From assembly GCF_000307875.1 (NCBI RefSeq), contig NZ_AJLS01000057.1:1-64000 (forward strand): 64,000 nucleotides of DNA, written 5' to 3'. Every line of letters starts with the position of its first letter. Positions within the stretch are counted from its first letter, which is position 1. Under the pieces are notes generated by a model that worked only from the letters and a program-made list of their open reading frames with translations, ran no database searches and had not been told where the DNA came from. Source of the DNA: Neobacillus bataviensis LMG 21833. GTDB taxonomy: Bacteria > Bacillota > Bacilli > Bacillales > Cytobacillaceae. Both the position numbers and the translations under genes were made by a program. This document shows positions 17,193-26,430 of the stretch, piece after piece.

Positions 17193-17248
17193 AAAAGAGC
17201 CTAAAACCACAAGAATTGCATAAAAACTTGTATATTAGGCTCTTTAAT
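17193..17248. terminator. Bidirectional terminator
   Basis: AAAGAGCCTAA at 17194 pairs with TTAGGCTCTTT at 17235. A-rich sequence before it and TTT after it allow use from either strand. It separates the convergent genes at 16828 and 17342. Confidence 0.75.
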
Positions 17249-17341
17249 TTTATTCCTTATTGCGTTAAAGCACCCGCTAGTTGAAGTACATTTGTTCACA
17301 AACTTAAATGCTTTTGATATTGAATCTTATCGAAAAAGAAT

Positions 17342-17707
17342 CTAAGAAAGTTTTGAGTTGCTCTTTATCAAGGTTATTGCTATTGCTGTTCCACAACCAA
17401 TCCCTAAACCCATCAAACCATACTGGCAGTAACTTTTTTTTAGCTCACCTTTTCTAATATCTTCTCTTTCGGCTTTATCTTCTGCTGTATCATACATATG
17501 AATTACTGTTTCTGTTCTTTTTTTCGTTCCATATCTAATGGTTTTTGATAAGTCTTTTCCTAAATCAGTTATGGATTTTACCGATTCCTTAAATGCTTCT
17601 GTGGATTTGTCAGTAATATCTTTTGCTGTATCTAATGCCTTTTTCCTAAATCCCTCTTTTTTCTCCTTTTTATCATCTAATGAAAACACATTTTCACTAT
17701 TGCCCAC
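17342..17707 (-). CDS. Small membrane-anchored hypothetical protein
   Basis: 121 residues. A Lys/Asp/Glu-rich amphipathic N-terminal region of about 85 residues (KKALDTAKDITDKSTEAFKESVKSITDLGKD...) resembles coiled-coil stress proteins. A single hydrophobic glycine-containing segment near the C-terminus (YGLMGLGIGCGTAIAITLI) follows. GAAAGGGGATG precedes the ATG at 17707. It is transcribed away from the HEPN gene at 18005, and the 290-bp spacer between them may hold divergent promoters. Function unknown. Confidence 0.6.
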   Translation of the reverse strand: MGNSENVFSLDDKKEKKEGFRKKALDTAKDITDKSTEAFKESVKSITDLGKDLSKTIRYGTKKRTETVIHMYDTAEDKAEREDIRKGELKKSYCQYGLMGLGIGCGTAIAITLIKSNSKLS

Positions 17708-18004
17708 ATTTTCATCCCCTTTCTATTATTCGCAAGTATATTTATACTACGTTCGCTTTTGATAGAAGGTTTCAAATTTTTGTTGCTTGCTCGCTAACTA
17801 TTGTCGAAACTCCTTCTTTCACTAACCTGCTCCGTTAGTTTAATAATTTGAACAATAAAAGCGTAAATCCAATTTTGAACAGCCCCCTATTATTTATTGC
17901 ATAACTTCACAAGTTAAGGACACAAGCAAATTCATAATAAAATTCTCTCAACTTAGCTAACTTTTTCCAAACCTTTAAGGTATTATAATATTGAGGTGTT
18001 TAAC

Positions 18005-19231
18005 ATGAAATTTAAATTTGAACCTGCTGGATTAAAGCAAGAAATAAAAGATTTACTTAAGTTTTGTGAAGAGCATGAAATAGATTGTTATTTTGATGGT
18101 GAAGAATTTAGCGAGATTGATGATAATGATGGTGATGATGAATTTCTATTTAATTACGAATTGGATACTCAAGTCTATTTACCACGTGTTGATTATGATA
18201 TAGAACCTTCTCCGCTTTCTCATATTTTAGAAATAATGGATGAGGCAAAGGGCAGTAGATTAATTGACGACTCAAAATTGATAAGTGGAAATAAAGCATT
18301 AATTCGAATATCTACCGATAAGCCGTCTGTACTATATGATTTAAATGATATAAGTACAGAAATAATTATTTCTGATAAAAAATTTGAGATTGACATGATT
18401 AATGGTATTACAAGTTTTCACATTAAATTAACAATAGAGAATATGTACAATAAATATGTCCCTCCATATGATGATAATGATTTGTTCATTCAAATTATTT
18501 CGAACCAACAAATAGAAGAGAAGGACCTAAATATCATTTTTGATTCTTATAGTTTTGAACTTAAGTCGACTTTAAATTTAGAAATTGATGAAAGTCCTTG
18601 GGTTTATGAGTTATTGGATGATGATGATAATGAAGATTTAGATAAAAGCATAAAGCTAAGACCCCTACTTTATGGTAAAGGGGTCCCAGAGTTATTAGCT
18701 CTTTACAATTCATCAAATACGAACTCTTTACCTGAACAGAGAATTTTAGTTTATTGTAGGGTTATTGAATATGTTTCCCAAACAGTAATAAGAAAAGATC
18801 TAATTGAAAAGACAGTAACAAAGCTGTCTAGTTCGAGAGTCTTGACACCTGATGCAAACTACGTTTTAGAGTTAGGGAGGATATTTGAAGATCATAGAAG
18901 TCTGAAGAAAGATTATCTTGCATTTAAAATAACAATTGGAACCTGTTGTGACCTTTATGAATTAGTAAACTATGCACCTAAATTCCTAAAGAAAACAAAC
19001 AAAATAAGATTAGAAAGCAATAATGATGAACAGCAAAAAGCATTGGACGAAATCGCAAGTTCAATCTCCTCTACTAGAAATATGTTTGCTCATGCAAAAA
19101 CAAATTATGAACTGAAAGGCGACGAATGTCCTCCTGATCAGTTATTCGAGTTTTCCCTACTAATAGATAAAGTAGCCCAACAAGTTATTAGATGGTTTGC
19201 TAGACAACATGAAGATACAAGGATTATATAA
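18005..19231 (+). CDS. Large HEPN-like protein
   Basis: 408 residues. The N-terminal 220 residues are acidic and beta-rich (several Asp/Glu runs). The C-terminal 190 residues are helical, with R358-N-M-F-A-H363 in SSTRNMFAHAKTNY, the HEPN RX4H motif. This is the third orphan HEPN-like gene in 9 kb. The layout (beta domain plus C-terminal HEPN) is reminiscent of ApeA-type defence proteins, but I cannot confirm the family. The ATG at 18005 follows TTGAGGTG at a 6-nt spacing. It appears monocistronic, with a terminator near 19287. Confidence 0.6.
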   Translation: MKFKFEPAGLKQEIKDLLKFCEEHEIDCYFDGEEFSEIDDNDGDDEFLFNYELDTQVYLPRVDYDIEPSPLSHILEIMDEAKGSRLIDDSKLISGNKALIRISTDKPSVLYDLNDISTEIIISDKKFEIDMINGITSFHIKLTIENMYNKYVPPYDDNDLFIQIISNQQIEEKDLNIIFDSYSFELKSTLNLEIDESPWVYELLDDDDNEDLDKSIKLRPLLYGKGVPELLALYNSSNTNSLPEQRILVYCRVIEYVSQTVIRKDLIEKTVTKLSSSRVLTPDANYVLELGRIFEDHRSLKKDYLAFKITIGTCCDLYELVNYAPKFLKKTNKIRLESNNDEQQKALDEIASSISSTRNMFAHAKTNYELKGDECPPDQLFEFSLLIDKVAQQVIRWFARQHEDTRII

Positions 19232-19286
19232 AAATAATACGATACTATAAGTTAAATATATTTAAGATGAATTATTACCGAAGAAT

Positions 19287-19333
19287 AAAGCCTGTATAGT
19301 AGATTACAAAGTAATCACAGCAATAGGCTTTTT
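19287..19333 (+). terminator. Rho-independent terminator
   Basis: AAAGCCT pairs with AGGCTTT, with an inner GATTAC/GTAATC stem, followed by a T-run. Confidence 0.65.
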
Positions 19334-19339
19334 AATTTG

Positions 19340-20060
19340 GCTTCAAAAAATTAATACACCCAATAATTGAAGAAGTCTTATTATACTATTCTGCTCATTA
19401 GTGCAGTAAGCGCCGCTCCTTATATATGAATAAATATTAGCGCGTATACAGGTTTGCCCTTAAGTAATAAAAGTTAATAAACAAACTACCAAAACATACA
19501 TGAGTTAATCGCCTGTAAAAGACCAATGGCTTCTATTACTAACTTCTAGAAAGGGCCTTTCTAATCAAGTAGGATTTTAAAGTGGTAAATCATCATTAAC
19601 ATGAATTAAGCGGTTATTGGTTTTCTGGGTGCTTCAATTGCTTAGTATATCTTGAACTAATTGACTTATATTTTATTGCCAAAATCATTCCATTTTATAG
19701 TGATTATTAAGGCACCCATTTATTGGGTGTCTATTTTTTGTTCCCTTGTACAAGCTGAGTGTAAGGACGCTTCAAAAATTTTTAGAGATTTTTTGTGCAA
19801 TATTTTGCTTTATTTCGATATAGGGGTATAAGCATAAACAAAAGATTGGACCCTCAAAATTTTTTTTATTACTTTTTTTGTGCAGTAACAGAAATCATTC
19901 CGATAAATGAATGTAAGGGTAATTTGAATGAAATCTAAACAAAGGAGGGTGTAAACGGGATTTTGAGTTTCATCATAAAGGTACCTATTTATTTTGAAAT
20001 ATGCAGGGTAACCCAATTTGATCGACTGTTATTTTCCAATTTTAGAAAGCGATATAAAGC
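19340..20060. other. Spacer upstream of the primase relic
   Basis: No supported gene in about 700 bp. It holds the terminator at 19711-19739. A strong AGGAGGAG at about 20066 precedes a 25-codon open frame from ATG 20081 that overlaps the primase start and is probably not a gene. Confidence 0.3.
19711..19739 (+). terminator. Rho-independent terminator
   Basis: GGCACCCA pairs with TGGGTGTC around a 5-nt loop, followed by TATTTTTT. The gene it once ended is gone. Confidence 0.75.
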
Positions 20061-20126
20061 TTTGGAGGAGGAGAGTTCGGATGAAGAAAGTGAAGATTAT
20101 CATTATTACTACAGGAGGAAACCAAG

Positions 20127-21885
20127 ATGGCAATTCAAAGGGAATATGGCAAAGTTAGGGCAACTGTTGATTCTATTCTACCAGGTGCAGAATTGATTCA
20201 ATTGAAGGGATTTGCCAACGGTAATGAAAGTTATGATGTAGCAAAAGAAACCATTACCAGGGGTTATACAAAAGACAAGTTTCAAGGATTATCAGATAAG
20301 ACTGCTGACCTAAAAGTCATGGGTCAATATTGGATTGGGGCAGTTGTTCCAAAAGGTTACATTGTCATTGATTCAGATAATGCAGCTGAAGGTGAGAGAA
20401 TTTACAAGCTGTTAAAAAGTGAGGGAATTTCATTTCACTCTATTAGGACTCCAAAAGGTTATCAATTTTTATTCAAATACACTGGCGAGCCGTTTAATCA
20501 ATCTGTGAAATGGTTTACTACACTTGGAGTCACAATCGACACTAGGAATGCACAAAAAGGTTATATTGTGTTTCCAACAGATAATACAGAAGGACGAGTA
20601 ATTGAGCATATATCTGGCACAGATTTGGACGAGCTGCCCCATTATCTGATTCCGCGGAGAGTAGCTGATTCAATTCGGGATAAGGAAACGGGATTCATCG
20701 ATACTTTCTTATTAGATGATGGTTCAAGGGATGTCATGATGACGAAATGGCGAGGGCGTTTTTGGGCTTGGAATATGGACGAGGAACAATATCGCGAGTC
20801 AATGATGCTTATTTGGAAATACTTTATCGACGATAAAGATTCATTTCCAGATCGTCAAATGGACAAACACATCGCAAAAAGTATGGAATTTGAATACACT
20901 CCAGCGATTAAAAAATCCAATATGCTGCAATCCATTAATTGAGGAGATTGGTGGGCTATTACCGAGAAGGGGTCACAAAAATTCCTCCATTATCTAATGG
21001 CGGATTACATCATGGAAAACTTTCGTATCATTCGGTACGGTGATGAGAACGGAGTCCTTTATTATTACGACAATAACGATGGTTTCTATAAGATGGATAC
21101 CCATTGGAAACTATTAAACTGGCAGATTCGTACATTGGATAAAACTTTAACCATCCAGCAGGTGAAAGAAGTTGCTACATTAATTTATGAATCCGCTCCT
21201 GTAATTAAAGAGTAATCCAACTCATATACCATTGAAAAATGGCTTATGGAATATAGAATATCGTGAACTTGTACCATTTTCTAATGATGTTTTTCTTGAT
21301 TATAAGATCAATATCAATTGGAACGAAGAAGCCTACTCAGACTTTATAGATGAAACTTTGAATAAGATATCAAACTTTCATGTTCCAACCCGTGTCAATC
21401 TTGAGGAATGTTTAGGAAGCATTATTTCACCAGATCTATTATCATGTTTTGTATGGTTCTTATTTGGTCGTACTGCACACAATGGGAAATCATTCTTTTT
21501 ATATCTGATTTCACAATTACTTTCAGATAACTTCATTAGTACCTTATCACCTCACGATGTGGCGAAGAGCCAATTCAAGATTTCTGAAATGTACGGTAAA
21601 AAAGTAAATCTTGTAGATGAGGTAGGAGATAGGACCATTCCCGATTTTGACAAGATTAAGCTGTTAATCACAGGTGGATTGGCAACAATTGAGTTCAAGG
21701 GTAAAGGCGGTTTTACAGTTAAATTGGAAGTCCCGCAGGTTTTCGATAATTCCTCGCCATTTCGGTTGGTTGAATCGGTTTACCATTTCTTTGGGCAAAC
21801 ACTAAATCCAGATCTAGGTACCCCTGTCCTAATCAAAGCTTATTTTCTAATTGTTGCTTATAAATTTTTTAAATTCCTTTGTTAG
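20127..21885 (+). pseudogene. Phage/plasmid primase-helicase, broken
   Basis: The N-terminal part (20127-20942) is a Prim-Pol-like primase domain with YIVIDSDNAAEGERIY and TPKGYQFLF. It stops at TGA 20940. The same frame reopens as GDWWAITEKGSQKFLHY to a TAA at 21213, then a shift near 21210 leads into another frame with an SF3/D5-type helicase P-loop (FGRTAHNGKSFF) and VNLVDEVGD. The protein then loses similarity before 21885, where a minus-strand integrase fragment begins. There are at least one nonsense codon, one frameshift and a truncation. It is the replication gene of a former phage, plasmid or satellite. Confidence 0.8.
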
Positions 21886-22143
21886 AGAAGAGGTTATAGT
21901 GATTGACCTACTTTTTCCCGATTTGGGTTCCTTAAATGTTAATCCTTCCTTTCTTACTTCCTGTAAAGATTGTCGAACATAGATTATATTATTTTCAAAA
22001 TCAATATCCTGCCATCGTAACCCTAAGACTTCTCCACGACGCATTCCAGTATTAATCGCAGTTAAATAAATTGGGAAATAGATAGAATCTTTACTTACAT
22101 CCAAGAAGGTTTTTACCTGTTCATTATCCCATGTTTGCATCTC
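21847..22143 (-). pseudogene. Tyrosine recombinase fragment
   Basis: 97 residues of a phage-type integrase: YLTAINTGMRRGEVLGLRWQDID holds the first catalytic Arg, followed by SLQEVRKEGLTFKEPKSGKSRSI and the start of the catalytic beta region. The N-terminal domain, the HxxR box and the Tyr nucleophile are absent. It is abutted tail to tail with the primase relic, so the junction near 21.86 kb is a deletion or recombination point of the old element. Confidence 0.75.
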
Positions 22144-22281
22144 AACTTTTCTTGTTTTGGGTAAGATCTATTACATTCAACCATATGATTTCGGTAAAAA
22201 ATCAATAAAGTTAGAAATTTAGAATAAAATCACTAAACAATGGGGAGTGAGTAATAGATGTAATTGGTAAAATAGCGGAAT

Positions 22282-22701
22282 TCATGCATTTTTGCAACTT
22301 TGTATGAAGTTCGCTATTTTTTCAATTGTTCCATGAAGATCATTTTTTACTTCATGTTCCCATACACGCATGATATTCCATCCCTTTTGCTGGTAAAAAG
22401 CAGTAACTTCATTATCCCTTTCAATGTTCCTCTTGAGCTTCTTTTCCCAATATTCTAAATTAGAACTTGGTTTTTTACCATGTAATGGACACGTATGCCA
22501 AAAACATGAATCAAGGAAGATTACAATTTTATATTTTTGTATTGCTATGTCTGGATTCCCCTTAAGCTTTCGAACGTTCTTCCTAAACCTTATACCTTTT
22601 TTCCACAATTCCTTCCCTACAATATTTTCCAATGAAGTTCCTTTAGAACGAATTGCCTTCATATTCCTCGAACGTTGCTCTTTTGAAAATATATCTGTCA
22701 T
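22282..22701 (-). CDS. vsr: Very short patch repair endonuclease Vsr
   Basis: About 139 residues starting at MTDIFSKEQRSRNMKAIRSKGT, the standard Vsr N-terminus. It continues with GIRFRKN, GNPDIAIQKYKIVIFLDSCFWH, CPLHG.KP..N..YW and VWEHEV. Vsr nicks T:G mismatches made by deamination of 5-methylcytosine, so it partners C5 methyltransferases such as the one at 26431. The start is set by CCGAGGT 8 nt before the ATG; an upstream extension to 22794 is not family-like. It is divergent from the HTH gene. Confidence 0.9.
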   Translation of the reverse strand: MTDIFSKEQRSRNMKAIRSKGTSLENIVGKELWKKGIRFRKNVRKLKGNPDIAIQKYKIVIFLDSCFWHTCPLHGKKPSSNLEYWEKKLKRNIERDNEVTAFYQQKGWNIMRVWEHEVKNDLHGTIEKIANFIQSCKNA

Positions 22702-22845
22702 ATTAAAAACCTCGGTTAAAGAAAATAATAAAAAAAATTTCACTAAGTACCCTGATATCACCTCATGAGCCGATTTTCCGGAACTGGTCATCATATATTA
22801 TTAATCCAACGAAGGGAAAATGGTTTAATTTGGGAGGTGGAATAT

Positions 22846-23343
22846 TTGTCAATCATTTTACCTGATGATAAAGAGCTGTTGCAAGGGGTATTACACAAGA
22901 TTATTCTTTATCGGGTTACTAGAAACATAAATAATGAACTTGTATCCCGAAAGATAAAACATTACCAATTGAGCGAAGCAACCGGCAGAAGTGGAAACTG
23001 GTTCAATCGGACATTCAACAATTTAGAAGATATGAGAGTTTCCACACTTATAAAATTGATTGCAGGAGTAACCAAGATAGTCAACGTACAGAACAAGGAT
23101 AACCCAATTTCAATTACTTCAATAATTGACGATGAAATAATGGAAATTGCTTCTGTTTTGTTGGACCTAAATGATGTTGAGATTGAGGATTTGCTCAGCC
23201 CCGATTCTGGAATGACAGACTTCTTTATTAACTTAAAGTTTTATGTTGATTCATTGGAAACTACTGACGGTATATCGCCAGAAGAATCGGATGTTTACGG
23301 CCGTATAATCTCATTAACAAAGAGGAGCGATAAAAATGGCTGA
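22846..23343 (+). CDS. HTH protein heading the restriction operon
   Basis: 165 residues from a TTG that follows GGGAGGTGG by 5 nt. The central part (HYQLSEATGRSGNWFNRTFNNLEDMRVSTLIKLI) reads as an XRE-like helix-turn-helix. The C-terminus is acidic. It overlaps the restriction endonuclease gene by 8 bp (ATGGCTGA), so the two are co-translated. This fits a regulator or accessory subunit of the restriction enzyme. It is longer than typical controller proteins, so the exact role is uncertain. Confidence 0.6.
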   Translation: MSIILPDDKELLQGVLHKIILYRVTRNINNELVSRKIKHYQLSEATGRSGNWFNRTFNNLEDMRVSTLIKLIAGVTKIVNVQNKDNPISITSIIDDEIMEIASVLLDLNDVEIEDLLSPDSGMTDFFINLKFYVDSLETTDGISPEESDVYGRIISLTKRSDKNG

Positions 23344-25615
23344 AAGAAAAATATGGTTCATTACACGTCCAGAACGTGACCCTAAGTTCCATAGAGATGC
23401 ACTTCTTGCCCTAAATGATGCAACTGTTGGATTTAAGATCAAGTGGGCGGGAAATAGGGAAGCACACTTAAATTATGAACGAGCTTTAAATGCTCGGGGG
23501 ATAAAGCGTGAAAATGTTAGTAATGACGGTTCTGGAGGCAGAACTTGGGCGGCTATGTTAAAAACATTCTCTTATGTTTTTACAGACGAGGAAGGAAAAC
23601 TTAGGCTTACTAAGGTAGGCAGAAAGGTAATGGACGGTGAAAAGATAAGAGAAAATGTTACTAAGCAGATTCTGACGCTACAAATACCAAATGCATATTT
23701 TCTTGAACCTGGTTTCCGCCCTCAATACGAATCCGGATTCCGAATTAGACCGGCAAGATTTGTAATTAAATTGGTGAACCAATCACAACTTGATTACTAT
23801 CTAACCAAAGAGGAAATAACCTATTTTGCTTTAACTGCAAAGACGGACAATGAACTTATGTCCGTAACTGACAAAATTTTGCGATTTCGAAATGCAAATG
23901 CAGTGGAAAAATCAGAAATAAAACAAAAAATTGCAGCAGAATTTGACCACCGTGAACGATCTGATAAGGGAGCAAGGGCTTTTGAGATAGCGCATGGTGA
24001 CGTAGCTCATACGTTCATGCTTATCTGTGATTATACTGGATTGGTTGAATATATTCGCGGGGAAGCTCTTAGAGTTAATCCAGCAGACTCAAAGAGAGTA
24101 TCAAATGAGTTAGCTGCTTACGACACCAGATATCCGTTTAACACACGGTATCATATTTCTCTACAGCGTATGGCGGAGAACAATGGTCTTGATATTGACA
24201 GCTATAAAGCAAGTAATTACGGGGAGATTATGCCGGCAACTAATAAGGCAAAAACTGAAAATAAAATAAAAGAATTGCTTTCAGATTATCCATATCTGGA
24301 AGAATTATCTCATGAAGATATTAAAAACATTCTGCTGAAAGAGTTCTCTATAAAAGAATCTGAGAAACATGCAGATGAAATTAAGAAATACAGCATTAGA
24401 GGTTTAAACATCGATTTCGTTGAAGGTTATTTAAACGAAACTAATGAACATCGATTTGAGCAAAAAACGGGTGATGTTCTTAAAGCAATAGGTTTTAATG
24501 TTGAAATGAACCCGAAACCAACATCAGATGAAAAAACAGAAATTGAAATACTCGTCAAGCTGGGTGATAAACTCTCCTTTATTATTGATGCAAAAATGTA
24601 TCGACCGAAGTTTCCCCTAGCTGCAAATCTAGTTTCCCATATGGCCTCTGAGTATATTCCGAACTACGAAGGATATGACAACAGGGAGGTTGCATACTTT
24701 GGGTACGTTACCGTGGCAGCATGGAGTGGAGAAAAAAATCTTGAGAAGATTAGTAAGTTAGCGAAAAGAGCAATACCGGAACGAGAGATCAAAGGTATTA
24801 TGTTAAGCGCGAATGTAATGCTTGGTTACTTGGACTACTGTATTGATAATGGGATCCCCAAACATGACCGGGTAGAACCATTCCTTCAAGCAATTGAAAA
24901 TAAAGCTTTTTCAACGGTTGGTGAATTATTACGCAATATCCATTCAGTTAAATTTGCTGATTGTGAGTATGATGATTCCGCCGTTTCAGAATTGTACATT
25001 GTTGACGGAAATTTTGTAGGGGGGTTGGCTAAACAATGTCGTGATCCGCATATCCAAGCGATTCTTCCTTTAAGTGGAAAGTTACTTACCGATGAAGAAG
25101 ATAGCCAAAATCAGATTTATTCTAGCAATGAGGAATATGAACTAAAGAAAGCAATTGGAACAGGAATTGCCGAAGGGTTTGATATATCTAAAGTTCGTTA
25201 CCAAAAGATCATCATTTTATCCGATGCAGATGTTTTTGGTGCCCATTTTCGATCAATAATTCTAACGTTCTTTTACCGCTATATGAGACCAATTTTGGAA
25301 GCTGGTTATGTATATATTGCTCTGCAGCCGCTTTATAAAGTTCAACATGATAAGCATTGCAACTATGCTTATAATGAAAAAGAACTTAATGAAATTTTAA
25401 ATGAGCCATCGACTCAACCCTCACCGATAATACAACGTTTTAAAGGCTTTGAAGATATGAAGCCTCTTCAAATATGGGAAACAACAATGGATCAGGCTTC
25501 TAGGGCAATTATTCAGGTTAGTTTGGAAGATGCACTGGAAGCGGTTGAAATTTACGAATCCATATTGGACTTAAATAATAAAATAGACCAAAATTTTGAT
25601 TTTAATTTTAAATGA
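23336..25615 (+). CDS. AlwI-type restriction endonuclease fused to a GyrB-like TOPRIM region
   Basis: 759 residues. Residues 1 to about 530 follow the AlwI family of type II restriction enzymes: FITRPERDPKFH, NDGSGGRTWAAMLKTF, QIPNAYFLEPGF, RPARFVIKLVNQ, and a nuclease core near TEIEILV and D418-A-K420. Residues about 539-745 track the C-terminal half of DNA gyrase B in order: KFADC, SELYIVDG, QAILPLSGK, RYQKIIILSDADVFGAH, LTFFYRYMRP, GYVYIALQPLYKV, QRFKGFEDM, QIWETTMD and QVSLEDA. Key TOPRIM residues are altered: the EGD Glu is D557, and DxDxD is D630-A-D632-V-F634. This is an intact reading frame, not a broken junction. Topoisomerase activity is unlikely; DNA binding or a decoy role is inference. 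Confidence 0.85.
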   Translation: MAERKIWFITRPERDPKFHRDALLALNDATVGFKIKWAGNREAHLNYERALNARGIKRENVSNDGSGGRTWAAMLKTFSYVFTDEEGKLRLTKVGRKVMDGEKIRENVTKQILTLQIPNAYFLEPGFRPQYESGFRIRPARFVIKLVNQSQLDYYLTKEEITYFALTAKTDNELMSVTDKILRFRNANAVEKSEIKQKIAAEFDHRERSDKGARAFEIAHGDVAHTFMLICDYTGLVEYIRGEALRVNPADSKRVSNELAAYDTRYPFNTRYHISLQRMAENNGLDIDSYKASNYGEIMPATNKAKTENKIKELLSDYPYLEELSHEDIKNILLKEFSIKESEKHADEIKKYSIRGLNIDFVEGYLNETNEHRFEQKTGDVLKAIGFNVEMNPKPTSDEKTEIEILVKLGDKLSFIIDAKMYRPKFPLAANLVSHMASEYIPNYEGYDNREVAYFGYVTVAAWSGEKNLEKISKLAKRAIPEREIKGIMLSANVMLGYLDYCIDNGIPKHDRVEPFLQAIENKAFSTVGELLRNIHSVKFADCEYDDSAVSELYIVDGNFVGGLAKQCRDPHIQAILPLSGKLLTDEEDSQNQIYSSNEEYELKKAIGTGIAEGFDISKVRYQKIIILSDADVFGAHFRSIILTFFYRYMRPILEAGYVYIALQPLYKVQHDKHCNYAYNEKELNEILNEPSTQPSPIIQRFKGFEDMKPLQIWETTMDQASRAIIQVSLEDALEAVEIYESILDLNNKIDQNFDFNFK

Positions 25616-25617
25616 AT

Positions 25618-25638
25618 TCAAGGAGCTTTGCTCCTTGA
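25618..25638 (+). other. Hairpin after the restriction gene
   Basis: TCAAGGAGC and GCTCCTTGA form a perfect 9-bp stem with a TTT loop, 2 bp after the stop. There is no clear T-run, so termination would be weak. Confidence 0.55.
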
Positions 25639-25821
25639 GCTTCTTCATCCTTCGTAATAACTGTTTGAACAGCAGGAGGAACTTTTCAAATAACAAAGCT
25701 TGGTGTATTTATAGATTTTTGGAAGTACGCTATTAATAAAATCTATTGTGGTTTATATTTATGTCAAAGAATGATCAATACAATCATGTATTAAAAGATT
25801 AATATATTAGGAGGAATATTC

Positions 25822-26214
25822 ATGCCCAATGCTGGAGATTTTTTTATCACAACTTTACAAAAGTCACATTTGGAATGGGGAACCCATCGATACACCGGCA
25901 CTCGTGACATTATTTACGGAGAAGGTTACCTGCAAATACCCAGAAAGGACGCAAAAGCAATTGGTATTTACAATAGTAACCACTCAAGTGGTTTAAACAC
26001 TTTCAATTGTAATTCAGCGGATGGGTTTTTATCAAATGTTCCTTTGAAGGCATCTGGTTCAATGGCGGCTGGGGATGTTTATGCCAAACAATTTCAAGGT
26101 AGTGGCAACTTACAATTACTGGGGGGGTGGTTCCACCACGTAGGTGCCAAAAAAGGAGATAGAGTCAAGGTCACTTGGACCAGTCCAACTGACATTGAAA
26201 TAGAGAAACTTTAA
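25822..26214 (+). CDS. Possible B3-like DNA-recognition protein
   Basis: 130 residues. The pattern GEGYLQIPRKDAKAI..., AGDVYAKQFQGSGNLQLLGGW and GDRVKVTWTSPTDIEIEKL recalls the C-terminal recognition domains of some type II restriction enzymes (B3-like, as in BfiI/NgoFVII relatives), here as a stand-alone protein. TAGGAGGAAT precedes the ATG at 25822. It sits between the endonuclease and the C5 methyltransferase, which supports a restriction role. The family assignment is tentative; a plain hypothetical is the fallback. Confidence 0.5.
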   Translation: MPNAGDFFITTLQKSHLEWGTHRYTGTRDIIYGEGYLQIPRKDAKAIGIYNSNHSSGLNTFNCNSADGFLSNVPLKASGSMAAGDVYAKQFQGSGNLQLLGGWFHHVGAKKGDRVKVTWTSPTDIEIEKL

Positions 26215-26273
26215 TTTTCCTAGACATTTTATATAAAAAACGGTCTGCGATCTGTAATCGTAATTGACACGAC

Positions 26274-26299
26274 ACCGCCTTGCAATGGGCGGTTTTTTA
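26274..26299 (+). terminator. Rho-independent terminator
   Basis: ACCGCC and GGCGGT pair around a short loop, followed by TTTTTTATTTT. It separates the small protein gene from the methyltransferase. Confidence 0.8.
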
Positions 26300-26430
26300 T
26301 TTTAAAAAGATGGAAGTATAGACGTCTACAAGGACTTCTTTATATCAGGTAGGACTTGCTAATTTAAATAGAAAAGAAACTAGTGTATAATATTATCTAT
26401 CTGAGTAGAAAGAAATTGGAGAGAAGAATC

